From Alphaproteobacteria bacterium (lineage in GTDB: Bacteria > Pseudomonadota > Alphaproteobacteria > Kiloniellales > DSM-21159), in NCBI GenBank assembly GCA_030433005.1, contig JAUILQ010000006.1:1-64000 (forward strand): DNA of 64,000 nucleotides, in the 5' to 3' direction. Within the stretch, counting starts at the first letter, position 1, and each line of letters begins with the position of its first letter. Below, piece after piece: positions 41,846 to 50,430 of the stretch. The position numbers and the translations under genes are program-made. A model generated the notes under the pieces. That model was not told the DNA's origin. It searched no databases and saw only the letters and a program-made list of their open reading frames with translations.

Positions 41846-43444
41846 CTAGCTGCCCGCCGGCGTCGCGCCGGAGCGGTAGAGCTTCCAGACGATGGCGTCG
41901 GCCAGCGCGTTGAAGGAGGCGTCGATGATGTTCGGCGAGACGCCGACCGTGGTCCAGCGCCCGGACTTGCCGCGGCTCTCGATCATCACGCGGGTGACGG
42001 CCTCGGTGCCGGCCTGCGGCGTCAGGATGCGCACCTTGTAGTCGACCAGGCGCATCGTCTCGAGGATCGGATAGGCCGGGTTGAGGGCCTTCCTGAGCGC
42101 CTTGTCGAGGGCGTCGACCGGGCCGTTGCCGTCGGCCACGGTCATCATCTCCTGCTCGCCGATGCGCACGGTCACCGTCGCCTCGGACTCGGTGACCAGC
42201 TCGCCGCGTGCGTTCCAGCGCCGGTCGTCCATGACCCGGAAGCGCGAGAGCTCGAAGTAGGTCGGCACCTCGCCGAGCGAGCGGCGCGCCATCATCTCGA
42301 AGGAGGCGGCGGCGCCGTCGTAGGCGTAGCCCTCGAACTCGCGGGCCTTGACGTCCTCGACCAGGCGGCCGACCCGCGGGTCGGCGGGGTCGACCTCGAC
42401 GCCGATCTCGCGAAGCCGCGCCAGGATGTTGGAGCGTCCGGCCTGGTCGGAGACGACGATGTGGCGGCGGTTGCCGACGCTCTCCGGCGGCACGTGCTCG
42501 TAGGAGCGCGGGTCCTTCTCGACCGCCGAGACGTGCAGGCCGCCCTTGTGGGCGAAGGCGCGCTCGCCGACGTAGGCCGCGTCGGTGCGGCCGGCGCGGT
42601 TGAGCCGCTCGTCGAGCAGCCGCGACAGGCCGGTGAGATGCGTCAGCGCCTCGGCCGAGACCCCGGTCTCCCACTCGGTCTTGAGCGCCAGCGTGGCGAT
42701 CAGCGTGACGATGTTGGCGTTCCCGCAGCGCTCGCCCAGGCCGTTGAGCGTGCCCTGGACCTGGCGGCAGCCGGCCTCGATCGCGGCCAGCGAGTTGGCG
42801 ACCGCGTTCTCCGTGTCGTTGTGGCAGTGGATGCCCAGGCGCGCCTCGGGCAGTGCGGCGCGCACCTCGGCCACGATGCGCCGCACCTCGTCGGGCAGCG
42901 TGCCGCCGTTGGTGTCGCAGAGCACCAGCCAGGAGGCGCCGCCCTCGGCCGCCGCCTTCAGGCAGTCGAGCGCGTAGCCCGGGTTCGCCTTGAAGCCGTC
43001 GAAGAAGTGCTCGGCGTCGAACATCGCCTCGTCCTTGCGCTCGGCGAGGTGGGCGATCGAATCGCGGATCAGCTCCAGGTTCTCTTCGAGCGGGATGCCG
43101 AGCGCCAGGTCGACGTGGAAGTCCCAGGTCTTGCCGACCAGGCAGGCCGCCGTCGCCTTCGACTGCACCAGCGCCGCCAGGCCGGGATCGTTCTCGGCCG
43201 AGCGCCCAGGCCGCCGGGTCATGCCGAAGGCGACGAAGCGCGCGCCGCCGAACTCCGGCGGCTCGGCGAAGAAGGCGTCGTCGGTCGGGTTGGCGCCGGG
43301 CCAGCCGCCCTCGATGTAGTCGAGCCCGATGCGGTCGAGCGCCTCGGCGATCGCGACCTTGTCGGCGACCGTGAAGTCGACGCCCTGGGTCTGCGCGCCG
43401 TCGCGCAGCGTGGTGTCGAAGAGATGGATGCGCTTGTCGGACAA
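41846..43444 (-). CDS. cimA: (R)-citramalate synthase
   Basis: 532 residues. The HMGL-type motifs HLFDTTLRDGAQTQGVDF, GIHCHNDTENAVANSLAAIEAGCRQVQGTLNGLGERCGNAN and the C-terminal LeuA-type dimerisation domain are present. It condenses pyruvate and acetyl-CoA to citramalate, an entry to isoleucine synthesis that bypasses threonine. The length fits the CimA class rather than LeuA. It lies downstream of the repeat that ends gltX. Confidence 0.93.
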   Translation of the reverse strand: MSDKRIHLFDTTLRDGAQTQGVDFTVADKVAIAEALDRIGLDYIEGGWPGANPTDDAFFAEPPEFGGARFVAFGMTRRPGRSAENDPGLAALVQSKATAACLVGKTWDFHVDLALGIPLEENLELIRDSIAHLAERKDEAMFDAEHFFDGFKANPGYALDCLKAAAEGGASWLVLCDTNGGTLPDEVRRIVAEVRAALPEARLGIHCHNDTENAVANSLAAIEAGCRQVQGTLNGLGERCGNANIVTLIATLALKTEWETGVSAEALTHLTGLSRLLDERLNRAGRTDAAYVGERAFAHKGGLHVSAVEKDPRSYEHVPPESVGNRRHIVVSDQAGRSNILARLREIGVEVDPADPRVGRLVEDVKAREFEGYAYDGAAASFEMMARRSLGEVPTYFELSRFRVMDDRRWNARGELVTESEATVTVRIGEQEMMTVADGNGPVDALDKALRKALNPAYPILETMRLVDYKVRILTPQAGTEAVTRVMIESRGKSGRWTTVGVSPNIIDASFNALADAIVWKLYRSGATPAGS

Positions 43445-43516
43445 GAGGAGCGTCCTCGAGGGCGAACGGGCCTTGACCTAGCCGAGGACGGCGCCCGGGG
43501 GCAACAAACAGTTACG

Positions 43517-43653
43517 CCCTCACCTCACCCTCCCACGGCCGGCGGCCGCGGGCCCCTCCCTATCCCCTCCCCAAGGGAGCGGAGAGGGGTGAGGCGCGAT
43601 AGTCACTCCCTTTCCGCCCCCTTGGGGGGGAGAGGGCCGGGGTGAGGTGGGGG
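43517..43653. repeat. Intergenic palindromic repeat, family C, copy 2 (composite)
   Basis: The right part (43608-43653) is nearly the same as copy 1 at 151-198. The left part (from 43517) is an inverted, diverged half with CCCTCACCTCACCCTCCC and CCAAGGGAGCGGAGAGGGG. The right part lies inside the gltX reading frame and encodes the protein's last 16 or so residues. Confidence 0.75.
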
Positions 43654-45036
43654 CGCGGTCTCCGCCGCGCCGGAGCGGCCGGGGTGGCGGGACTCGCCCG
43701 CCCCCGCCTCCAGCCGCGCCAGCGCGCGGGCGCGGCCGATCAGCGGCAGCAGCTCCGACATCTCGGGGCCGTGGGGGCGGCCGGTCAGGGCCAGGCGCAG
43801 CGGCAGGAACAGCGCCTTGCCCTTGCGGCCGGTCGCCGGCTTGAGGGCGTCGGTCCAGGCCTTCCAGGTCGTGCCGTCCCAGGGCTCGGGCGGCAGCAGC
43901 CGCGCCGCCTCGGCCAGGTAGCCGGGCTCCTCGACGAGCGGCTCGACCGAGCCGCGGGCGACCTCGCGCCACCAGCCGATCTCGCCGCGCCGGGTCAGGT
44001 TGCCGCGCACCGCGAGCCAGAGCGCCTCGTCGACCTCGGCGAGGCCGCGCGCCTCGAGCCAGGGGCTCACCGCCTCGTAGGGCATGGCATGGAGGATCCG
44101 CGCGTTGAGCTGCTCGAGCTCTTGCGGATCGTACTTCGGCGTGGCGCGGCCGAAGCGCGTGACGTCGAAGCCGGCGACCAGCTCGTCCAGGTTCTGGTGC
44201 GGCTCGATCGGGTCGGGCGTGCCGAGCCTCGCCAGGTAGGAATTCAGCGCCATCGCCTCCAGGCCGTCCTCCCAGAGGCTGCGCAGGGCGAGCGAGCCGA
44301 GACGCTTGGACAGCCCCTGGCCCTGGGCGTCGGTCAGCAGCGGCAGGTGGGCGAAGACCGGCGGTGCCGCGCCGAGCGCCTCGAACAGCTGGAGCTGCAC
44401 GGCGGTGTTGGCGACGTGGTCCTCGCCGCGCAGCACGTGGCTGACGGCGAGTTCGGCGTCGTCGACCACCGAGGAGAGCGTGTAGAGCGGCCGGCCGTCG
44501 GCGCGCAGCAGGACGGGATCAGAGAGCCTGTCGCCCTCGAAATGCTGGGGGCCGCGCACCGCGTCGTGCCACTCGACCGGCACGTGCTCCAGCCGGAAGC
44601 GCCAGTGCGGGACCCGGCCCTCGGACTCGTAGGCCGCCTTCTGCGCCGCGCTGAGCGCCAGGGCCTCGCGGTCGTAGAGCGGCGGGCGGCCGGACTTGAG
44701 CTGCAGCTTGCGCTTGAGCTCCAGCTCCCCGGCGGTCTCGTAGCAGGGATAGAGCCGGCCGGCCGCCTTGAGCCGCTCGGCGGCGGCGGCGTAGCGCTCG
44801 AGCCGGTCCGACTGGCGCGCCTTCTCGTCCCAGGCGAGGCCGAGCCAAGTCAGGTCCTCCTCGATGCCGGCGGCGAAGGCCTCGCTCGAGCGCTCGGCGT
44901 CGGTGTCGTCGAGGCGCAGCAGGAAGGTCCCGCCTTCCTTGCGCGCCCACAGCCAGTTGAGCAGAGCCACGCGCGCGTTGCCGACGTGCAGCCGGCCGGT
45001 CGGGCTGGGCGCGAAGCGGAGCTTCATCGCAGACAT
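43603..45036 (-). CDS. gltX: Glutamyl-tRNA synthetase
   Basis: 477 residues. Catalytic motifs [23 protein letters not shown] (HIGH-like, here HVGN) and LSKRLGS (KMSKS-like, here LSKR) are present, with the C-terminal anticodon-binding part. The last ~16 residues ([13 protein letters not shown]) come from the family-C repeat that replaces or extends the normal end. It charges tRNA with glutamate. It sits 18 nt after nadE on the same strand. Confidence 0.94.
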   Translation of the reverse strand: MSAMKLRFAPSPTGRLHVGNARVALLNWLWARKEGGTFLLRLDDTDAERSSEAFAAGIEEDLTWLGLAWDEKARQSDRLERYAAAAERLKAAGRLYPCYETAGELELKRKLQLKSGRPPLYDREALALSAAQKAAYESEGRVPHWRFRLEHVPVEWHDAVRGPQHFEGDRLSDPVLLRADGRPLYTLSSVVDDAELAVSHVLRGEDHVANTAVQLQLFEALGAAPPVFAHLPLLTDAQGQGLSKRLGSLALRSLWEDGLEAMALNSYLARLGTPDPIEPHQNLDELVAGFDVTRFGRATPKYDPQELEQLNARILHAMPYEAVSPWLEARGLAEVDEALWLAVRGNLTRRGEIGWWREVARGSVEPLVEEPGYLAEAARLLPPEPWDGTTWKAWTDALKPATGRKGKALFLPLRLALTGRPHGPEMSELLPLIGRARALARLEAGAGESRHPGRSGAAETAPPPHPGPLPPKGAERE

Positions 45037-45054
45037 GGGCGGGCTCTCTCCGGC

Positions 45055-46740
45055 TCAGCCCGGCCCCTTGAAGGCGTTGACGATCGGGTAGCGGCGGTCG
45101 CGGCCGAAGGAGCGGCGGGTGATCTTGACCCCCGGCGGCGCTTGGCGGCGCTTGTACTCGGCATTCTCCAGCAGACGCCAGACCCGGTTGACCGTGTCGC
45201 GCGGATGGCCGCGGCCGACGATCGCCTCGATCGAGGCCTCCTCCTCGATCAGGCCGGAGAGGATGTCGTCGAGCACCGGATAGGCCGGCAGCGAGTCCTC
45301 GTCCTTCTGGTCGGGCTTGAGCTCTGCCGAGGGCGGCTTGGTGATGATCCGCTCGGGAATCACCCGGCCCTCGGGGCCGAGGGCCTCGGCCGGGCGCACC
45401 TGGTTGCGCCACTGGCAGAGCTTGAAGACGGTCGTCTTGTAGACGTCCTTCAGCACGTTGTAGCCGCCGCACATGTCGCCGTAGAGCGTGGCGTAGCCGA
45501 CCGACATCTCGGACTTGTTCCCGGTCGAGAGCACCATCGGCCCGAACTTGTTGGAGATCGCCATCAGCAGGATGCCGCGGGCGCGCGACTGCAGGTTCTC
45601 CTCGGTGGTGTCGGGCGCGCGGCCGTCGAACAGCGGCGCCAGCATCTGGTCGTAGGCGGCCATCGCCGGGCCGATGTTGATCTCGTCGAGCCGGAGGCCG
45701 TTGAGCGTCGCCAGCTCGGCGGCATCGTCCAGGCTGTCCTGGCTGGTGTAGGGGCTCGGCATCATCACGCAGTGCACCCGCTCGGGGCCCAGCGCATCGG
45801 CCGCGACGACCGCCGAGATCGCCGAGTCGATGCCGCCCGACAGGCCGAGCACGACGCCGGGAAAGCCGCTCTTGGTGACGTAGTCGCGCAGGCCCAGCAT
45901 CAGCGCCCGGTAGATCGGCTCGACGCCGCTGCCCGGCGCCACGCGCTCACCGGCCTCGACCGACCAGCCCTCGGGCCCGCGCCGCCAGGTGGTCAGGCTC
46001 AGCGCCTCGGTAAACTCGGGCAGCTGGACCTGCAGGTTGCGCTGGGTGTCGACGACGAAGGAGGCGCCGTCGAAGACCAGCTCGTCCTGGCCGCCGACCT
46101 GGTTGACGTAAACCAGCGGCAGGCCGCTTTCGACGACCCGCTCGAGCGCCAGCTGGACGCGGACCTCCTGCTTGTCGACCTCGTAGGGGCTGCCGTTGGG
46201 CACGACGAGGATCTCGGCGCCCGATTCCTCGAGGCACTCGGTGACGTCGGGAAACCACATGTCCTCGCAGACCATGATGCCCAGGCGCACGCCGCGGAAG
46301 TTGACCGGGCCCGGCAGCGGGCCGGGCGCGAAGACGCGGATCTCGTCGAACACGCCGTAGTTCGGCAGGTGGTGCTTGGTGCGCACCGCCTGGATCTCGC
46401 CGCCGTCGAGCAGCAGGGCGGCGTTGTAGACCTTGCCGCGCAGGGGCGCCTTCGCCTCCGGGTCGAGCCGCCAGGGCGCGCCGATCAGCAGGCCGGGACC
46501 GCCGTCGGCGGTGTCACGTGCCAGCGCCTCGACCTCCAGGCGCACGGCCTCCAGGAAGTCGGGCTTGAGCACCAGGTCCTCGGGCGGATAGCCGGAGACG
46601 CAGAGCTCGGTCCCGACCACCAGGTCGGCGCCCTCGGCGGCGGCACGCGCGCGCAGGTCGCGCAGCTTCTGCAGGTTCGCCGGCAGGTCGCCGACGGTCG
46701 GATTGAGCTGGGCGAGCGCGATGGTCAGGCGGTCGGTCAT
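45055..46740 (-). CDS. nadE: Glutamine-dependent NAD+ synthetase
   Basis: 561 residues with an N-terminal nitrilase-like glutaminase domain (VVGTELCVSGYPPEDLVLKPDF; nucleophile Cys in GIMVCEDMWFPDV) and a C-terminal synthetase with GLSGGIDSAISAVVAADALG and STGNKSEMSVGYATLYGDMCGG. It makes NAD from deamido-NAD, the last step of the pathway. Its ATG overlaps the stop of a 23-codon ORF. Confidence 0.97.
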   Translation of the reverse strand: MTDRLTIALAQLNPTVGDLPANLQKLRDLRARAAAEGADLVVGTELCVSGYPPEDLVLKPDFLEAVRLEVEALARDTADGGPGLLIGAPWRLDPEAKAPLRGKVYNAALLLDGGEIQAVRTKHHLPNYGVFDEIRVFAPGPLPGPVNFRGVRLGIMVCEDMWFPDVTECLEESGAEILVVPNGSPYEVDKQEVRVQLALERVVESGLPLVYVNQVGGQDELVFDGASFVVDTQRNLQVQLPEFTEALSLTTWRRGPEGWSVEAGERVAPGSGVEPIYRALMLGLRDYVTKSGFPGVVLGLSGGIDSAISAVVAADALGPERVHCVMMPSPYTSQDSLDDAAELATLNGLRLDEINIGPAMAAYDQMLAPLFDGRAPDTTEENLQSRARGILLMAISNKFGPMVLSTGNKSEMSVGYATLYGDMCGGYNVLKDVYKTTVFKLCQWRNQVRPAEALGPEGRVIPERIITKPPSAELKPDQKDEDSLPAYPVLDDILSGLIEEEASIEAIVGRGHPRDTVNRVWRLLENAEYKRRQAPPGVKITRRSFGRDRRYPIVNAFKGPG

Positions 46741-46808
46741 AGGGGCCCGATGTACTCCTCTGGGACAGGCGGTTCCAACAGGGCGCGGACCAGATCACGC
46801 TCCGTCAT
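46737..46808 (-). CDS. Possible 23-residue coupling ORF before nadE
   Basis: From the ATG at 46808 (MTERDLVRALLEPPVPEEYIGPL) to a TGA that overlaps the nadE ATG (ATGA). Its start overlaps the end of the nucleotidyltransferase gene. The only clear ribosome site near nadE (GAGGAG) is 14 nt from its ATG and inside this ORF. The ORF may be a translational coupler or the remnant of a larger partner gene, or nothing. Too short to judge from coding use. Confidence 0.3.
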   Translation of the reverse strand: MTERDLVRALLEPPVPEEYIGPL

Positions 46809-47100
46809 ACTGGATCTCGGCCGTCTTCAGGATCGCGGGCGCCAGAGCCGGGTGCAGGTCCTCGGGACGGCCGAGATCGACCTTCCGGCCCCCGAAGACC
46901 GCGCCCAGCTCCTGCTCGAGCGCCGCCAGCGACAGAAGCGACGGGCGCACGCCCGCATCGAACTCGACGAGGACGTCGATATCACTCGCCGGGCCGAAGT
47001 CGTCGCGCAGCACCGAGCCGAAGAGCGAGAGGCGACGGATGCAGCGCTCGTGGCAGAAGGCGCGCAGCGCATCCTTGTCTATGGCAAGTCTCGCCGTCAT
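46795..47100 (-). CDS. MNT-type minimal nucleotidyltransferase
   Basis: 101 residues. The G-S-x(10)-D-x-D motif is visible as GSVLRDDFGPASDIDVLVEF, with a downstream acidic region (KVDLG). Such proteins often form HEPN/MNT pairs with toxin-like functions or act alone. No HEPN gene is adjacent, though a 23-codon ORF follows in the same direction. It is read toward nadE. Confidence 0.9.
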   Translation of the reverse strand: MTARLAIDKDALRAFCHERCIRRLSLFGSVLRDDFGPASDIDVLVEFDAGVRPSLLSLAALEQELGAVFGGRKVDLGRPEDLHPALAPAILKTAEIQYDGA

Positions 47101-47166
47101 GCCCCCTAGCTACGACGCCACCGGCGGCGGGACAAGCCTCGCCGCGCGCCGATCAGGCCATGCCGG

Positions 47167-47967
47167 TCAGGCGGCGCCGGACAGCGGCGCCGATGCGCGC
47201 AGCGGCAGCGGCGTCACCGAGACCGCGCCGCCGAGTGTCAGCTCGACCAGGGCGTTGGCCGGCACGGCCTGCCAGCGCTCGCGCTCGATGTCGTGGGGCT
47301 CGGAGGCCAGCACCGTGCCGCTCGGGAAGTCGCGCACGTAGAGGGTCGGCGCCCGGTCGTCGCTGGCGTAGCGGAAGCCGAAGACCCGCGCGCCGTCGCT
47401 GAGCGCGGCGGTGAAGCGCATCGGCTCGGCGACGCCGGCCTCGGCCATGATCGCCTCGACCTCGGCGAGCCCGCACAGCACCGCGCCGACCGGGTCTTCG
47501 TCGAGGCCGCGCCCGGCGATCGCCAGGAACAGCGCCTCGCTGTCGGTCGTGCCGTGGCGGTGCGGGTAGAGCGCGTCGGGAATCAGCGCTTCGACCTTGC
47601 GGCGGATCCGCTCGTAGCCGCCGATCTGGCCGTTGTGCATGAACAGCCAGCGGCCCCAGGCGAAGGGATGGCAGTTGGCGCGCGCCGTCGCGGTGCCGGT
47701 CGAGGCGCGCACGTGGGCGAAGAACAGGCGGGCGCGCAGCTGGCGGCAGAGGCTGCGCAGGTTGGCGTCCGACCAGGCCGGCAGGATCTCGCGGTAGAGA
47801 CCGGGCTCGGCGCGCTCGCCGTACCAGCCGAGGCCGAAGCCGTCGCCGTTGGTCTCGGCCTTGGCCTCGCGGGCGTGCAGCGACTGCGCGATCAGCGAAT
47901 GGCAGGGCTCGAGGACGAGTTGCTCCAGGAACACCGGCTCCCCGGCATGGACGGTCCAGCGGCACAT
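47167..47967 (-). CDS. Class II glutamine amidotransferase (YafJ/EgtC type)
   Basis: 266 residues. The nucleophile Cys is residue 2 (MCRWTVHAG), which requires removal of Met1. The glutamine-binding region NGDGFGLGWYGE, FFAHVRASTGT and the oxyanion residues FMHNGQIGG are all present. It lacks the ergothioneine enzyme partners in the window. Likely a stand-alone amidotransferase of unknown acceptor. It is read toward the nucleotidyltransferase gene, 66 nt away. Confidence 0.88.
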   Translation of the reverse strand: MCRWTVHAGEPVFLEQLVLEPCHSLIAQSLHAREAKAETNGDGFGLGWYGERAEPGLYREILPAWSDANLRSLCRQLRARLFFAHVRASTGTATARANCHPFAWGRWLFMHNGQIGGYERIRRKVEALIPDALYPHRHGTTDSEALFLAIAGRGLDEDPVGAVLCGLAEVEAIMAEAGVAEPMRFTAALSDGARVFGFRYASDDRAPTLYVRDFPSGTVLASEPHDIERERWQAVPANALVELTLGGAVSVTPLPLRASAPLSGAA

Positions 47968-48010
47968 GGCCGGAGTCTGCGCCGCGATCCGTTAGGAAGC
48001 GGTAACCGGC

Positions 48011-48241
48011 TCAGCGGGGGCGCCGGGCGGCGGCGTTGCGCGGCGCGCAGCGGCCGGCCAGCGCCAGCACGACGCCGCTCGCCGTGGTCTTGAACAGGAA
48101 GGGGAAGAGGCCGTGCAGCAGGGCCGCGCAGCCGGCGCCGATCAGCTTCAGGCCGATCCCCGAGGCGAAGACGAAATGCTCGCCGTAGCTCTCGCCGACG
48201 GCGGCTGGATGGTCGGTGAAGGCGGCGACGACGGCTTTCAT
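48011..48241 (-). CDS. DUF6356-type small membrane-associated protein
   Basis: 76 residues from the ATG at 48241. MKAVVAAFTDHPAAVGESYGEHFVFASGIGLKLIGAGCAALLHGLFPFLFKTTASGVV matches the DUF6356 family, with a hydrophobic middle and basic end. Function is unknown. The track start at 48307 adds residues in an A/T-poor stretch shared with no homologue I know. Confidence 0.8.
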   Translation of the reverse strand: MKAVVAAFTDHPAAVGESYGEHFVFASGIGLKLIGAGCAALLHGLFPFLFKTTASGVVLALAGRCAPRNAAARRPR

Positions 48242-48367
48242 GGCGTTCGGCTCCCGGCTCGAAGGACGGGACAGGAGTAGCGCAGGCACCCTCGAAAGGG
48301 CTCCCAAAGATCAAGTCGATCCGGTAGATTTGTGGGAAGATATCCCATCCAGGAAAGCCTGCGCCGA

Positions 48368-48829
48368 ATGCTGGACCGCACCGACCGCCGCCTGCTGGAC
48401 GCCATCCAGACTGACGCCGACCGCACCCTGGCCGAGCTCGCCGAGCTGGTCGGCCTGTCGCGCAACGCCTGCTGGACGCGCCTCAAGCGCCTGGAGCAGG
48501 AGGGCTACGTCCGCGGCCGACGCGCCCTGCTGGACCGCGAGAAGCTGAACCTCGGCCTCATGGTCTTCGTCTCGGTCAAGACCGACAGCCACTCCCAGGC
48601 CTGGGCCGAGGCCTTCCGCCGGGCGGTCGCCGACATCCCCGAGATCCTCGGCGTCTACCGCACCGCCGGCGAGGTCGACTACCTGATCCAGGCCGTGGTC
48701 CCCGACGTGAAGGCCTACGACGCGCTCTACCAGCGCCTGACCGCGCGCCTGACCCTCTCCGACGTCTCCGGCGCCTTCGTCATGGAGGAGATCAAGGCGA
48801 CCAGCGTCCTGCCGCTCGACTACGCGTAG
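48368..48829 (+). CDS. Lrp/AsnC family transcriptional regulator
   Basis: 153 residues from the ATG at 48368 (AGGAAA upstream); a GTG at 48332 is also possible. The helix-turn-helix is at residues about 5-45 (DRRLLDAIQTDADRTLAELAELVGLSRNACWTRLKRLEQEGYV), followed by the RAM ligand domain with SVKTDSHSQAW and GEVDYLIQAVVPDVKAYD. It likely senses an amino acid. Its targets cannot be read here, but it is divergent from the DUF6356 gene. Confidence 0.92.
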   Translation: MLDRTDRRLLDAIQTDADRTLAELAELVGLSRNACWTRLKRLEQEGYVRGRRALLDREKLNLGLMVFVSVKTDSHSQAWAEAFRRAVADIPEILGVYRTAGEVDYLIQAVVPDVKAYDALYQRLTARLTLSDVSGAFVMEEIKATSVLPLDYA

Positions 48830-48886
48830 AGCGGTAGCGGCGTGTTTCCTCTCGGTCGCACCGCTTCCGCCGGCCCCGCCCCCGGT

Positions 48887-49001
48887 TCGTCATCCCGGCG
48901 AATGCCGGGATCCAGAGGAAGAAACGGCAGGCACGAGCGGCCGGGGTCCGCCCGTACTGGCCGATCCTTTCTCTGGATCCCTGCTTTCGCAGGGATGACG
49001 A
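48887..49001. repeat. Intergenic palindromic repeat, family A, copy 1
   Basis: TCGTCATCCCGGCGAATGCC at the left end is matched by CGCAGGGATGACGA at the right, and each half is itself a hairpin. The halves are joined by a central segment containing CCAGAGG and CTCTGG inverted repeats. The family carries the common CATCCCCGC...GCGGGGATG form. Confidence 0.75.
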
Positions 49002-49035
49002 AAACGCGGACTCGGCTGGCCGCCGCGCTTGCCCC

Positions 49036-50223
49036 CTACCGCCGCAGCAGGAACTCGCGGCCGACCTTGACGCGGGGCTGGCCGTCGTACTCGACGATGT
49101 CGGCGGTGGCGTAGGTCTCGCTCCAGCGGGTCGGCAGGAAGGAGCCGGTGCCGATGGCGTCGACCGGCACCCGGGCCTCGCTCATCAGCTTGCACTTGCG
49201 CGGGCCGAAGCCCGAGGAGGCGACGATCTTGGTCGCCTCGAAGCCGGCGCGGTCGAGCTGCTCGCGCAGGTGCCAGATGCCTGCCGCCGAGACGCCGGGG
49301 CCGACCAGGTAGCGCAGCTCCTCCTCGGTACGGTAGCCGCGGATCGCCTCCGGGACGTTGCGCTCGATGACCGCGTAGGAGGCCGCCGGGTCGAGGCCCT
49401 CGAGGTAGCGGCTGGCCGGCACGTCGACGCGCAGCGACAGGCGGCCGCTGGCCGCCAGCTCGGGAAAGCGGCGGCAGACCGCGAGGCTGTCGGTGATCTC
49501 CTGGGCGAAGTAGTCGACCAGCACGGTAACCGGCTCGTCGGGATAGGTCTCGACGTACATCTCGGCGGCACGGACGGTCGAGCCGGCGAAGCCGATCAGC
49601 GCGTGCGGCATGGTCCCCAGGCCGCGGCTCAGGCCGAAGTAGTGCGCGGTCGCGTCGGTCGCGTTGCCGACGAAGCCGACGGCGCCGACCTTGCGCCGGG
49701 CGCGCTCCGAGCCGACGGCGGCGGCGTAGGCCATCTGCTCGGCCATCTCGGTGCCGGCGCAGTGGCGCGCGTCGAAGGCCATGAAGGCGACCTCGGGCAG
49801 GTCGACGCACATGGTGTGGGCGTTGAAGGCGGCGACGCAGGCGGGGCCGATCTTCTGCAGCAGCAGCGTCTCCAGGTCGGCCAGCTGCACGAAGGAGCCG
49901 GTGACGTAGAGCATCGGGTCGCCGGCGCCGACCCAGCGGCCCTCGGCGTAGCGCAGGTCGATGTCGAAGCGCGTGCCGCGCCGCTCGGCCATCGCCTCCA
50001 GCCACTGGATCGCCAGGCGCGGCGCCGAGACCACCGGCCGGCGCATGAAGACCGCGTAGGTCACCTGGCAGTCGCCGAAGCGCGCCGCGATCTCCTTGGT
50101 CCGATTGAAGTAGGCGTCGGTCCAGGCGCGCACCGAGGCGTCGCCGTCCGGCCAGCCGGCGCCGTCGTTGCGCAGCGCCTCCGCCGCGGCGTCGTCGCCC
50201 GGCCGGCTGCTGTCGTCTGGCAT
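49036..50223 (-). CDS. Nicotinate phosphoribosyltransferase
   Basis: 395 residues from the ATG at 50223 (GGAGGAAGCG upstream); the longer track ORF begins in the family-B repeat. Segments AFNAHTMCVDLPEVAFMAFDARHCAGTEMAEQMAYAAA, NATDATAHYFGLSRGLGTMPHALIGFAGSTV and the PRPP loop near FEATKIVASSGFGPRKC fit NAPRTase. It starts NAD salvage from nicotinate and complements nadE. It is the only NAD-salvage entry gene seen here. Confidence 0.87.
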   Translation of the reverse strand: MPDDSSRPGDDAAAEALRNDGAGWPDGDASVRAWTDAYFNRTKEIAARFGDCQVTYAVFMRRPVVSAPRLAIQWLEAMAERRGTRFDIDLRYAEGRWVGAGDPMLYVTGSFVQLADLETLLLQKIGPACVAAFNAHTMCVDLPEVAFMAFDARHCAGTEMAEQMAYAAAVGSERARRKVGAVGFVGNATDATAHYFGLSRGLGTMPHALIGFAGSTVRAAEMYVETYPDEPVTVLVDYFAQEITDSLAVCRRFPELAASGRLSLRVDVPASRYLEGLDPAASYAVIERNVPEAIRGYRTEEELRYLVGPGVSAAGIWHLREQLDRAGFEATKIVASSGFGPRKCKLMSEARVPVDAIGTGSFLPTRWSETYATADIVEYDGQPRVKVGREFLLRR

Positions 50224-50335
50224 CGCTTCCTCCGCTGCTCCCCCGAGCGCCGGATGTTTCGCGCCCCGCGCGCCAGCGTCAACCCGCGCCGCCCGCGGGA
50301 CGGACATGCCCGGGCCTGCCGGCTCGCTGCCGGCC

Positions 50336-50422
50336 CCCACGTCCCTCGACAGGCTCGGGACGAAGCGACCTTTGGGACGCACCGCAAGCCTGCTTCGTCC
50401 CGAGCCTGTCGAGGGGCGTGGG
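50336..50422. repeat. Family-B palindrome, intact copy
   Basis: The arms of 31 nt (50336-50366 and 50392-50422) match at 30 positions around a 25-nt loop. The core TCGACAGGCTCGGGACGAAGC closely follows that of the palindrome at 4990 (TCGACAAGCTCACCATGAAGC), identifying one family. It lies between the DAHP synthase and nicotinate phosphoribosyltransferase genes. Confidence 0.8.
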
Positions 50423-50430
50423 AGCGCCCC

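Noticed and set aside
46737-47100. HEPN/MNT toxin-antitoxin pair
   Set aside because: The nucleotidyltransferase is clear but no HEPN-domain gene is next to it; the adjacent ORF has only 23 codons.
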